DNA of 64,000 nucleotides. Source: Nonomuraea jabiensis. Its GTDB lineage: Bacteria > Actinomycetota > Actinomycetes > Streptosporangiales > Streptosporangiaceae. The position numbers and the translations under genes were made by a program. The stretch lies in contig NZ_JACHMB010000001.1 in NCBI RefSeq assembly GCF_014204795.1, positions 12,986,501 to 13,050,500 of the forward strand. The letters run 5' to 3'. Every line of letters begins with the position of its first letter. Position 1 is the stretch's first letter. Of the stretch, positions 54,127 to 64,000 are shown one piece after another. The notes under the pieces were generated by a model. That model made no database searches. It was not told the DNA's origin and saw only the letters and a list, made by a program, of their open reading frames with translations.

Positions 54127-54391
54127 CCCCCGGCGGCCCGCCATGCCGCGATCCTGGCGCAAACCCTGCGCGACTGCCTGCCCGGCGGATGGATGGGCAC
54201 CCGGATCGCCACCACGCCATTGACGCCGTCCGCCAACGGCCCACCCGTTGGCGGGCCGCTGAATAGCGATTGGCGCCGGGCCCCCCGCTCGACGCCAACG
54301 ACGGCCAGGACGTCGTCGACCGGGGCGTGCTCGACCATGTTCGTAGGCGGATCTGGCCGTCGTCCGGGCGGATCAGGGCCCTCGGTCTCCT

Positions 54392-54652
54392 ATCCACGGC
54401 GATCTACGCGGGCTGGTGTCGCCGCTGCTGGTCGTCGTCGGCTCGAAAGAGGTTCTTCTCGGTGACGCGCGGCGGTTCGCGGAGGCGGTGTCCGACGCCG
54501 CGGGAACAGTCAACCTCGACATCTACGACGGCAGGCCGCATGCCTTCCACGTGAGCGTCCTCGGGGGCGAGCCGCTTCCCAGCGCCGTGCCCTTGCTCCG
54601 CCGCGTGACGGAGTGGAGCAGTTCACTTGCCGTTCGGGAGCACGCGATCTGA
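54392..54652 (+). pseudogene. Alpha/beta hydrolase (acetyl-hydrolase type) C-terminal fragment
   Basis: From IHGDLRGLVSPLLVVVGSKE through GDARRFAEAVSDAAG to YDGRPHAFHV with the catalytic His, then a normal stop. This is the last third of an HSL-like hydrolase. The nucleophile and HGG regions are absent; 54127-54391 shows no recognisable continuation. Confidence 0.75.
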
Positions 54653-54742
54653 GAAGCAACTTCCATCCGTCCGCCATGCGGATCAGGCCGTCGAACGGTG
54701 TTGTTGCTCGGTGGTCTCGATCGGTGCGCTTGTGGGCGGGCG

Positions 54743-55999
54743 TCATTGGGGTGGGGTGTGGGGGTCGTCTTCGTCCAGGAGGTTCACCAGGGGGAGGAGC
54801 CAGGAGGCGTGGGGTGGGCCCATGGCGGCGTCGAGTTCGGCCGGGGTGGGGAGGCGGTCTCGGAGGATCGTGGGAGACAGGAGGTTTTGGAGGGCGTGCA
54901 TGAGGAGGTTGGCCATCGAGTAGGTGGGGTCGATGGTCAGGGCGCGTTCCAGGGCGATGGTGGCCTGGACGTTGTTTCCCGCGCGCCAGGAAGCCATCGC
55001 CAGAAGGGATGCGGCCGGTGGGATGAAGCGGTGCTCCAGCCTGCGGGTCAGGTCCTTCCAGAGGAGTACGTGGGAATCTTGCATGAGAGTCCAGGCCTCG
55101 TCGCGGGCTCGGGTGATCGATAGGGCCAGGCCCAGTTTCGCCGCCTCCGCGTCGTCCAGGCGGCCGCCTTCCTCGTGGGTTTGGAGGGCTGATCGGACTC
55201 TGTCCAGGCTTTCGGCGATGAACTGCGTCGCGAAGGTGTCGAGGTTTGTGGTGACTGTCAGGTCGGCCCGGAGTTCTGCGATCGCGTCGGCTGTGGCCCG
55301 GCGCATGGCCATGCGTACGGGGCCTGCGATGGGGGCGATGGTACGTTCCAGGGATTCGCGATCGGGGAGGGCCACGAGGCCGCGGATGGTCGCCTCGGCG
55401 GCGATCTGGCTGGTGGTCAGGTCGTACGGAGTGCCTTCGGCCGGGCAGCATGTCGCGAGGTCGCAGATGTAGGACCAGTAACGGCCCTCGTGTGCTCGTA
55501 GCGCTTCGCCTACGTGGAGTTCGGTCTTGGCGGCGAGGAGTCTGGCCTCGTCGGCTGCCGGTGTCACCAGCTCCCCTGGGCCGTAGCCGACGATGACGAT
55601 CTCTGTCACGCCCTCTCGGTCGAAGACGGGCTCCAGGGAGGCGAGGGTGCCCGGTGGGAACGGGAGGCTCCATCTGGCTACCAACTTGGCCTGGCGGCGG
55701 TCGAGGCCGATCACGATGAGGCTGGTCTTCGGGTGGAAGCCGACGAGGTATGGCACGGCGGCCAGGATGTCGGTGGGGCTGGTGAGGGTCAGGCAGGGCT
55801 CCGGCGACATGAAGCCGCTCGATGATGAGGGGGACGCGGAGGAGCAGGAGGAAGAAGGTGACGTCAGGGAGGGTGACAGCGACGGCGAGGGCGAAGGCGA
55901 AGGAGCGGCGGTGGTGGGGCTGGAGTCCTCGGAGGTGGAAGGGGGAATGGGGTTGGGCGGCGGGGTGGTTGCGGGGGTGGTGGAGTGGTTGGTCGTCAT
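54743..55999 (-). CDS. DUF4192 family protein
   Basis: 418 residues. After a disordered N-terminus (65 residues of Ser/Pro/Thr) comes the DUF4192 pattern LTLTSPTDILAAVPYLVGFHPKTSLIVIGL and, later, LLAMASWRAGNNVQATIALERALTIDPTYSMANLL. The family is widespread in actinobacteria and of unknown role. The N-terminal low-complexity part is unusually long. Confidence 0.88.
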   Translation of the reverse strand: MTTNHSTTPATTPPPNPIPPSTSEDSSPTTAAPSPSPSPSLSPSLTSPSSSCSSASPSSSSGFMSPEPCLTLTSPTDILAAVPYLVGFHPKTSLIVIGLDRRQAKLVARWSLPFPPGTLASLEPVFDREGVTEIVIVGYGPGELVTPAADEARLLAAKTELHVGEALRAHEGRYWSYICDLATCCPAEGTPYDLTTSQIAAEATIRGLVALPDRESLERTIAPIAGPVRMAMRRATADAIAELRADLTVTTNLDTFATQFIAESLDRVRSALQTHEEGGRLDDAEAAKLGLALSITRARDEAWTLMQDSHVLLWKDLTRRLEHRFIPPAASLLAMASWRAGNNVQATIALERALTIDPTYSMANLLMHALQNLLSPTILRDRLPTPAELDAAMGPPHASWLLPLVNLLDEDDPHTPPQ

Positions 56000-56293
56000 A
56001 GGCCCTTAGGGTGCCTGGGCGATGGCTGCGGGATGACGCCCGAATGCGGTTCTGGGGATGGTGGGGGTGCGCAGGCGGGGGTTGTGGATAACTGCCCGTC
56101 GGCTTTCGGCTGGGGCTTGGCTCGGGCAACAGAAGCGGCCGGGAGGCGCCATGCGAAGTGGGCGGAGCCGAAGGGAGCGCGCTGCAGGGTGGTGGACGGA
56201 GTCAAGGGGTGGGTGGGCGGGGGGTGCGGCGCTGGCGGTGAAGGCGCTGGCCGTGGAAGGGGCTGCCGTAAGGGGCCTGTTGTGGAGGGACGC

Positions 56294-56383
56294 GCTGCCG
56301 TGGAGGGCGGGGCTGGACCAGGGCCTGCCGTGGGGGGCGGGGCTGGACGGGGGCCTGCCGTGGAGGGGCGGGGCTGGACCGCG
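56294..56383. repeat. 30-bp G-rich tandem repeat
   Basis: Three copies of a 30-bp unit beginning GCTGCCGTGG/CCTGCCGTGG at 56294, 56324 and 56354, rich in GGGG runs on the plus strand. Part of a gene-free, strongly G-skewed gap (56000-56970). Confidence 0.75.
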
Positions 56384-56689
56384 GAGGGGCGCGCGGCCTC
56401 CCGTGTGGAGGAGTGGGGCGTGCCCGTGGAGCGAAGCTGAACCGTGTGGAGGGATGAGGGCCTGCCGTGGAGGGGCCGAAGCTAGACCGTGGAAGGGCGG
56501 GCGGCCTGCAGTGGACGGCGGGGCGGCTGGACCGGGCCTGCGGTGTGGAGGGACGGGGCGGGGCTGGACCGTGGAGGGGCGGCGTGCTCGGCGTGCGCTG
56601 TGGAGGGACGGAGCATGCTGTGGAGCGGGACTGGATCTGGAGGGGCGGAAGCCTGCTGTGGGGCTGGGCTGTGGAGGGGCTGGGCCATG

Positions 56690-56897
56690 GAGACGCTGGA
56701 CCGGGGAGACGCTGGGCCATGGAGACGCTGAGCCATGGAGACGCTGGGCCATGGAGACGCTGGGCCATGGAGACGCTGGGCCATGGAGACGCTGGACCGG
56801 GGAGACGCTGGGCCATGGAGACGCTGGACCGGGGAGACGCTGGACCGGGGAGACGCTGGACCGGGGAGACGCTGGACCGGGGAGACGCTGGCGGTGA
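56690..56897. repeat. 16-bp tandem repeat, 12 full copies plus a partial
   Basis: Units GAGACGCTGGGCCATG (A) and GAGACGCTGGACCGGG (B) abut exactly from 56690 to 56881 in the order B A A' A A A B A B B B B, then a broken copy. The two alleles of the unit suggest recent slippage within the array. The gap 56000-56970 contains no gene I can support. Confidence 0.93.
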
Positions 56898-56971
56898 AGA
56901 GGCTGAAGGGGTGAGGCTTAGGGGGATGCTGCTGAGGGGGGTGGGGCTGGGGGGACGGGTGGAAGTGAGGG

Positions 56972-57706
56972 TTATGGGGTGGGGGTTAGGTGGGTGCGGA
57001 CGAGGAGGGCGGCGCCGGCTACGGCGGCGGGCATGGCGATGACCGCGACGAACGGCACCAGGAACAGCAGGAACACCACCACCCCGAACCCCAGCGCACT
57101 GGCCTTGTTCGCGCGCAACAGCGCGAAGCGTTGCTTGCGGGCCATCCCCCTCCGCTCCAGCGCCAGGGTGGTGAGCTCCACCGTCAGGAAGAAGCCCGAG
57201 ACGAGCGCCCCGAGCACCGGCACCACCGTCTGGCCGACCACCGGGACGAAGCCCAGGAAGAACAGCGGGATCGTGAAGAGGAGCACGTAGAACAGCGTGA
57301 TCAGGCTGTCCCTGAGCGAGCGCGGCAGGGTGCGCCACCACGGCTGCTCGTCGGCGGCCGCAAGCGGGTCCACCTCGGCCGACAGCCGCTCGTAGAACGG
57401 CTCCCCGATCGCCAGGGTGAGCGCGGTGAAGGTCAGTACGGCCAGCGCCAGCCCTCCGAGGAACAGCAGGATCCCCACCAGCGTCCGGAACAGGTCACGC
57501 CAACCCCACGACTCCGCGAACGGCGTCAGGAACGCGGCCAGGTCGGTGGCGTGCGTGCCCAGCAGGATCAGCGCCGCGACGTACACCGCGAACGCGATCA
57601 GCGCCGGGATCAGCCCGAACAGCCACCACCGCCCGTGCCTGGCGACCCACCCCAACCCCTGGAAGAAGAAGCCGACGCCGGACGTGAAGTCGCGCAGTGA
57701 TCGCAT
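56972..57706 (-). CDS. EI24 domain membrane protein (CysZ-like)
   Basis: 244 residues with about five hydrophobic helices (WLFGLIPALIAFAVYVAALILL; LVGILLFLGGLALAVLTFTAL; LITLFYVLLFTIPLFFLGF; GFGVVVFLLFLVPFVAVIAM). The EI24/CysZ fold includes sulfate permeases, but assignment to sulfate here is not justified. Ten bases downstream of maf on the same strand, so probably co-transcribed. Confidence 0.85.
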   Translation of the reverse strand: MRSLRDFTSGVGFFFQGLGWVARHGRWWLFGLIPALIAFAVYVAALILLGTHATDLAAFLTPFAESWGWRDLFRTLVGILLFLGGLALAVLTFTALTLAIGEPFYERLSAEVDPLAAADEQPWWRTLPRSLRDSLITLFYVLLFTIPLFFLGFVPVVGQTVVPVLGALVSGFFLTVELTTLALERRGMARKQRFALLRANKASALGFGVVVFLLFLVPFVAVIAMPAAVAGAALLVRTHLTPTP

Positions 57707-57716
57707 GCCCGGCAGG

Positions 57717-58298
57717 CTAGCGCCAGAACGACGTCACCGCGTAGCCCAGCTCCGCGAACAGGCCGTGCAGCAGGGGCAGCGAGATGCCGATCACGTTGCC
57801 GTGGTCGCCTTCGATGCCCTCGATGAACCACCCGCCCCGCCCGTCGATGCTGAAGGCCCCCGCCACGCTGAGCGGCTCCCCCGTGGCGATGTACGCGGCG
57901 ATCTCCGCGTCGGACGGCTGGCCGAAGCGGACCACGGTGGTGGCGACCTCCGCCGCCTGCCTGCCCGCGGCCACGTCGATCACGCAGTGGCCCGTCACCA
58001 GGCGTCCCGTGCGCCCGCGCATGAGCCGCCACCGCTCGGCGGCCTCCTCCGGCGTGGCGGGCTTGCCGTACGGACGGCCGTCCAGCTCCAGGATCGAGTC
58101 GCAGCCGATGACCAGGCCCTCGTCGAGCTCGTTCGCGACCGCCTCCGCCTTGGCCTTGGCGAGCACGAGGCTGAGTGCCGCGGGGGTGTGCGCGGAGAAC
58201 GAGTCCTCGTCGACGCCGCTGACGATCACCTTGGGGTCGAGCCCGGCGCTGCGGAGGAGGGCGAGGCGGGCGGGGGAGGCTGAGGCCAGAACGATCAC
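57717..58298 (-). CDS. maf: Maf nucleotide pyrophosphatase
   Basis: 193 residues. LASASPARLALLRSAGL at the N-terminus, catalytic Asp in GCDSILEL, GKPATPEEA and GNVIGISLPLL at the end. Maf enzymes hydrolyse non-canonical or modified NTPs to monophosphates. ATG at 58298. Confidence 0.95.
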   Translation of the reverse strand: MIVLASASPARLALLRSAGLDPKVIVSGVDEDSFSAHTPAALSLVLAKAKAEAVANELDEGLVIGCDSILELDGRPYGKPATPEEAAERWRLMRGRTGRLVTGHCVIDVAAGRQAAEVATTVVRFGQPSDAEIAAYIATGEPLSVAGAFSIDGRGGWFIEGIEGDHGNVIGISLPLLHGLFAELGYAVTSFWR

Positions 58299-58332
58299 CG
58301 CATAAGCCTACCGTTGACCTGCACCGCGTCAT

Positions 58333-59067
58333 TCACCAGTCGGGGTTCGAGGTGCCGGGGGCCACCTCATGCGAGTCTCCCTCCTCGTGGCCGTCCGGGG
58401 CGCCACGCCGGCCCGCAATGCCGGTGCCGATGCCAGTGCTAGTGCCAGTGCCGGTGCCAGTGCCGGTTCCGGTTCCGGTGCCGGCGCCCGTGCCGGTGCC
58501 CGTGCCGAAGGGTGAGTGGGACTCGTACGGGCCGCCCTGCGCGGGCACCCCGCCGCCGAAGACGGCGTCCAGCAGACCCTGGAGCAGCTCGCCCAGCTCA
58601 TCCGGCCGGGCCGCCTGCTCGCGGTCCAGGTCGTCGGCCAGGGTGCCCGCGTTCATGCCGCGGCTCCCGGCCCGGTCGGCGAGCAGGGACATGATCATGG
58701 GCGCGACGAGGGGCAGCAGCCTCATGATGAGCCCCGGGTCGACGCCGGTGAACCGGGCCAGCCCGTCCGCGGCCTGCTCCGTGCCCTGGCCGCCCAGGAC
58801 GTGGCCGAGGATGCTGTGCCCGTCGCGGGTCAGCGAGGCCACGTCGCCGGTGAACGGGTCGGTGTCCACGTGGTCGTCCAGGGCCGCGCGCAGGGCGTCG
58901 GCGCCGTCCGGGTGACGGGCGTTGCGGGCCAGGCCCCCGACGATGACGCCCGACACGGCCTCGACCACGTCGCGGGCCATGGTCGTGTCCGTGCCGAGCA
59001 TCCCGGCGATCTGCTCCAGCCCTGAGTCTCCGAGTTCGGCGAGGAGCTCGTCAGTCAGCGTCACGAC
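58333..59067 (-). CDS. DUF937 protein with Gly-Thr repeat tail
   Basis: 244 residues. The DUF937 domain spans about 1-165 (DELLAELGDSGLEQIAGMLG, DGHSILGHVLGG, LLPLVAPMIMSLLADR). It is followed by about 15 Gly-Thr dipeptides encoded by a hexamer-like (GGNACN) run, then a hydrophilic tail. GTG at 59067 follows GGGGGA. Function unknown. The GT tail is probably unstable in length. Confidence 0.88.
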   Translation of the reverse strand, partial: VVTLTDELLAELGDSGLEQIAGMLGTDTTMARDVVEAVSGVIVGGLARNARHPDGADALRAALDDHVDTDPFTGDVASLTRDGHSILGHVLGGQGTEQAADGLARFTGVDPGLIMRLLPLVAPMIMSLLADRAGSRGMNAGTLADDLDREQAARPDELGELLQGLLDAVFGGGVPAQGGPYESHSPFGTGTGTGAGTGTGTGTGTGTGTSTGIGTGIAGRRGAPDGHEEGDSHEVAPGTSNPDW

Positions 59068-59131
59068 AGTCCCCCGATCGTTGTTCCGGGAGAGCTGCCC
59101 TGACAGGGGCCGGAGCAATGCCCGATTTGCG

Positions 59132-61087
<1,956 letters not shown>

Positions 61088-61108
61088 ATCGCCGCATACA
61101 TGATCCTT

Positions 61109-62020
61109 TTAGCCTAGAACACGCACCCCGGCGACCACGCGGCTGATGTCACGCCACTGCTTGCGCTGCGAGTCAGGCACTGTGACGAACGCCAGTCCCG
61201 GCTTGCTCATTCCCCCGTCGATCACGACGACGGCCGCCCGCGACTGATGCTTTCCGTATTTGACGCGATAGACGAGCATCCAGCCGCGCTTGACCGGTTG
61301 CGAGGCGATCCAGGTGATCCTGGAGCCCTTGGGGTGATGGTTGAGCGTCCAGCGGGCCGCGAGCAGCGCCGTGTTACGCGGGGACTTCTGCCGCATGATC
61401 GGGAGCGGACATGTGACGAATATCCCACGCACCCCGGCGCGCGTCTTGGGGAGCACCTGCTTGGTGGTGAACGGCGCCGCGCCGTACGACTTCCACGGCT
61501 TGGGGAGGTCCGGCACGGCCAGCCCGGAACGCCTGTCCTTGACGATCTTCCTGGCCGGGGAGGCCAGGGACATCCGCTTGATCCGGCCGGTCAGCTTGGG
61601 GACGCGCGGGTCGGCGTACAGGGCCTCCATGGCCGTGTAACCGGGCGCGAGCGACGAGCCGGGCGAGGGCGTCGCCTCCGCCGTGGGGAGCGGGGACGCG
61701 GAAGGTGGCGCCCCGGAGGAAGGTGCAGTGGAAGGTGCGGTGGAAGGTGCGGGGCCGGACGAGGACGGTGCGGCCGGCGGCGCGGTTACCGGCCCCGCCG
61801 CGACCTCGTCCGGCCCTGACGGGAGCACCACGACCAGCGTCGCGGCCGCGGCCACGACCAGGCCGATCACGGCGAGCCCCCGGTACACCACCCGCATCCG
61901 GAGATCTCCGATACGGGAGCGTTTGGGCGGAGAAGCAGGGGTTCCGGGCCTCGCCGCGGTCCTCACTTGGGAACCCTTGATCTCTTCTTCCCCATCGAGC
62001 ACGAGCGGAGCGTACGACAT
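61109..62020 (-). CDS. Single-pass membrane protein of unknown function
   Basis: 303 residues from ATG 62020. One helix near residues 42-62 (GLAVIGLVVAAAATLVVVL), a Pro/Ser/Ala-rich linker of about 65 residues, then a 180-residue extracytoplasmic domain with Lys/Arg-rich character (KRMSLASPARKIVKDRRSG, RWTLNHHPKGSRITWIAS). No family recognised. Divergent from the DUF3616 gene. Confidence 0.75.
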   Translation of the reverse strand: MSYAPLVLDGEEEIKGSQVRTAARPGTPASPPKRSRIGDLRMRVVYRGLAVIGLVVAAAATLVVVLPSGPDEVAAGPVTAPPAAPSSSGPAPSTAPSTAPSSGAPPSASPLPTAEATPSPGSSLAPGYTAMEALYADPRVPKLTGRIKRMSLASPARKIVKDRRSGLAVPDLPKPWKSYGAAPFTTKQVLPKTRAGVRGIFVTCPLPIMRQKSPRNTALLAARWTLNHHPKGSRITWIASQPVKRGWMLVYRVKYGKHQSRAAVVVIDGGMSKPGLAFVTVPDSQRKQWRDISRVVAGVRVLG

Positions 62021-62059
62021 ATCCGGCCATTGCGCCTTGGAAGCTACCGAAGTGCAATC

Positions 62060-63028
62060 ATGGGCAACGTGGAACAGGTTGAGCTGCGATTCGACCATGC
62101 CTCGCGAGCAGCCCGAACGCACACGAACCTCTCAGCGATCCGGCAGGGCTCCGCCGGTCTCTGGGTGGCCGGCGACGAGACCGCGACCTTCGAGCACCTG
62201 ACGTGGCTGGGCGACCATTTCGGCGCCCAGCGCACGTACCCGCTGGCCGACTACGTGGACCTGCCCGCGGGCCCCGAGGACGAGGCCGACATCGAGGGGA
62301 TGGCCCGCGCGGACGGCTACCTCTGGCTGGTCGGCTCGCACAGTCTCAAGCGCAGGAAGGTCAAGTCGAAGGACCCGGACAAGGCCGCCGACCGGCTGGC
62401 CACGGTGGTCAGGGAGGAGAACCGGTTCACCCTGACCCGGCTGCCGCTCCACGACGAGACGCCCGGCCCTGGAACGATCCTGTCCGGCAAGGACAACCTG
62501 ACCACGCACCTACGCCACGACCGGCACCTGGCGCCGTTCCTGGAGCTGCCCGGCAAGGACAACGGGCTCGACGTCGAGGGCATCGCCGTCGTGTCCGAGC
62601 GGATCTACCTCGGGCTGCGCGGCCCCGTGCTGCGGGGCTGGGCGGTGCTGCTGGAGCTGCGGCTGGAGGAGGCGGGCAGGTCACGGTTACGGCTGCGGGA
62701 GCCGTACCGCAAGCACTTCCTGGATCTGGGCGGGCTGGGCGTGCGGGACCTCTGCCCGGACGGGGACTCGCTGCTGATCCTCGCCGGCCCGACCATGGAC
62801 CTCGACGGTCCCGTACGGATCGTGCGCTGGCGGCCCCGCACCAGGCAGGGGGTCGTCCCCGAGGGCGAGCTCGAGACCGTGATCGAGCTGCCCCACGGCG
62901 TGAAGTGCGACCACCCCGAGGGCCTGGCGCTGCTGGCCGACGGCAGGCTCATGGTCGTGTACGACAGCCCGTCGCCCGCGCGGATCACCCCGGCGGGCGG
63001 CGTGCTGGCCGACATCTTCACGATCTAG
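62060..63028 (+). CDS. DUF3616-like beta-propeller protein
   Basis: 322 residues. Pattern of the DUF3616 family: LSAIRQGSAGLWVAGDETATFEHL, DIEGMARADGYLWLVGSHS, GLDVEGIAVVSERIYLGLRGPVLRG, HPEGLALLADGRLMVVYDSP. Probably a six-bladed propeller; role unknown. ATG at 62060. Overlaps the convergent pth2 gene by 11 bp. Confidence 0.85.
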   Translation: MGNVEQVELRFDHASRAARTHTNLSAIRQGSAGLWVAGDETATFEHLTWLGDHFGAQRTYPLADYVDLPAGPEDEADIEGMARADGYLWLVGSHSLKRRKVKSKDPDKAADRLATVVREENRFTLTRLPLHDETPGPGTILSGKDNLTTHLRHDRHLAPFLELPGKDNGLDVEGIAVVSERIYLGLRGPVLRGWAVLLELRLEEAGRSRLRLREPYRKHFLDLGGLGVRDLCPDGDSLLILAGPTMDLDGPVRIVRWRPRTRQGVVPEGELETVIELPHGVKCDHPEGLALLADGRLMVVYDSPSPARITPAGGVLADIFTI

Positions 63029-63677
63029 CGACGCGTCCCTGCAACCAGGGCGCCTCGGCCACGAACGTGCACGAGCCCGGCTCGATCTCCGTGAACCCGG
63101 CGTCGCGTACCACGGGCAGCCCCGCGGCGGCCATGGCGTCGAAGTCGCCCTGGGAGGGCGCGGTGCGCACGGACACCGCGAGGCCGCGGGCGCGCCAGGC
63201 CTCCCGCTCGGCCGCGTCGCTGGCCCACCAGGCGAGCTGGGCGGCGTGCCCGGCCTGCGCCATGGCCTTGCCCGCGGACATGGCCAGGCCCGGGTTGGCC
63301 CACAGGACCGGCGGCTCCGCGGGCGGCGGATCGGCGGTGTCGCTCAGCTCGGTGCCGCCCACCTGCAGCCGCGCGAGGTCGCGCGGCCAGCCGTCGAGCG
63401 GCACGGGCGGATGTACGCGCACCTCGGCCGTACGGTGCTCGACGGTGCGCCCCGGCAGCGCGACCGCCCTGCGCCACTCGGCGCCCCTGGCCCGGCGGAC
63501 CACCTTGCGGATCTTGCCGGTGGACTCCCAGGAGTGCAGCTCGGCGGCCCACTCGCCGGGGTCGTCCAGCAGGCTCAGCACGGCCATGGCGGCCGCTTCC
63601 AGCGCGTCGGTGCGTTCGGGAGGCGCGGCTCTCTCGATCCTGACGACCAGCGGCAGGACATAAAGCTCAGAATTCAT
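63018..63677 (-). CDS. Peptidyl-tRNA hydrolase 2-like protein
   Basis: 219 residues. The C-terminal half has the Pth2 signature SAGKAMAQAGHAAQLAWW; the N-terminal half is an actinobacterial extension (MNSELYVLPLVVRIERAAPP). Pth2 releases tRNA from stalled peptidyl-tRNA; bacteria usually rely on Pth1, so this is an accessory enzyme or a relative with another role. Its start overlaps the MFS stop by 4 bp. Confidence 0.82.
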   Translation of the reverse strand: MNSELYVLPLVVRIERAAPPERTDALEAAAMAVLSLLDDPGEWAAELHSWESTGKIRKVVRRARGAEWRRAVALPGRTVEHRTAEVRVHPPVPLDGWPRDLARLQVGGTELSDTADPPPAEPPVLWANPGLAMSAGKAMAQAGHAAQLAWWASDAAEREAWRARGLAVSVRTAPSQGDFDAMAAAGLPVVRDAGFTEIEPGSCTFVAEAPWLQGRVARS

Positions 63678-64000
63678 CGCTCTCTAGAATGCACGATGGC
63701 CATGGACATGCCCGCGGCCAGGAGGCACAGAGCGCCGGCGCCGTACCAGGCGAGGTCGTAAGCGCCCAGGTGGTCGCGGGTGAGCCCGGCGGCGACGGCG
63801 GCGAACGCGGCGCCCACCTGGTGCGAGCCGAAGACCCACCCGAACACCACGGCGCCGTCGGCCCCGTAGATCCGCCGGCACAGCGCCACCGTGGGCGGCA
63901 CGGTCGCCACCCAGTCCAGCCCGTAGAACACGATGAAGATCAGCATGCTGGGCTCGGTCGTGGCCGCGAACAGGCTCGGCAGCACCATCAGGGAGAGCCC
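63674..64000 (-). CDS. MFS transporter, C-terminal part (5' end outside window)
   Basis: About 109 residues with three membrane helices (SMLIFIVFYGLDWVATVPP; FGSHQVGAAFAAVAAGL; LAWYGAGALCLLAAGM). LDWVATVPPTVALC and VVFGWVFGSHQVG are typical of the last helices of actinobacterial MFS permeases. Substrate unknown. Confidence 0.82.
   Translation of the reverse strand, partial: GLSLMVLPSLFAATTEPSMLIFIVFYGLDWVATVPPTVALCRRIYGADGAVVFGWVFGSHQVGAAFAAVAAGLTRDHLGAYDLAWYGAGALCLLAAGMSMAIVHSRER

Noticed and set aside
53668..54162. Minus-strand 164-codon frame with a signal-like N-terminus
   Set aside because: It overlaps the plus-strand gene at 53779, which matches a conserved actinobacterial small-protein pattern; the minus frame looks like its shadow.

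Overview
The window is about 64 kb of very high-GC DNA from an actinobacterium. Leaderless genes with a TANNNT box about 6-8 nt before the start codon, an F420-dependent oxidoreductase, class II ribonucleotide reductase with NrdR, LexA sites of the TCGAAC-N4-GTTCGA type and a gene pair for 10-methyl branched fatty acids all point to Streptosporangiales, perhaps Nonomuraea or a relative. The genus is an inference; no rRNA or marker gene is present.

Layout. 1-6.2 kb: nrdR-nrdJ operon with paired NrdR boxes, a repeat-filled gap, then an SOS island in which lexA diverges from a LysM membrane protein across two LexA boxes. 6.2-14.6 kb: accessory region with an AadA-like nucleotidyltransferase, a PatB/MalY-type lyase, relics of a Tn3-family transposon (resolvase and transposase fragments) around an alpha/beta hydrolase and a merR gene split by a TAA codon, a divergent SDR/HTH pair and small unknowns. 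14.8-24.5 kb: tricorn protease, DoxX-like protein, F420 oxidoreductase, leuS with a Leu leader-peptide attenuator, and a Trp/Pro-repeat membrane protein. 24.5-35.6 kb: lipid/xenobiotic-type module with two paralogous P450s, a THUMP-type RNA methyltransferase preceded by a four-Phe leader peptide, epoxide-hydrolase-like protein, GMC oxidoreductase, acyl-CoA ligase, SnoaL-like protein, MarR regulator, HAD phosphatase and phosphotransferase. 36.1-43.2 kb: SRPBCC protein, tmsA-tmsB, a 2-hydroxyacid dehydrogenase and a membrane Ser/Thr kinase in one minus-strand run, then an alpha-methylacyl-CoA racemase. 43.2-48.2 kb: flavin monooxygenase/TetR pair with twin operators, GyrI-like protein, guaB1, SDR and FKBP isomerase. 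48.6-52.4 kb: ATP-dependent DNA ligase, RlpA-like protein, hydrolase and a dead IS5 fragment. 53-64 kb: DUF1707, DUF4192, EI24, Maf, DUF937, FtsH, DUF3616, Pth2 and MFS genes.

Working together. NrdR/NrdJ and LexA are housekeeping nucleotide supply and DNA-damage response. TmsB and TmsA should methylate and reduce membrane oleoyl chains. The P450, GMC, ligase and racemase genes fit oxidation and CoA activation of a branched or terpenoid lipid, but the substrate cannot be read from sequence.

The most interesting item is the candidate phenylalanine attenuator (leader MTFFFFHLR) in front of a TrmN-like tRNA methyltransferase, together with the Leu attenuator of leuS; both leader peptides appear to be translated from leaderless transcripts. 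A second theme is a set of intergenic tandem repeats with 14-18 bp (and 30 bp) units scattered through the window.
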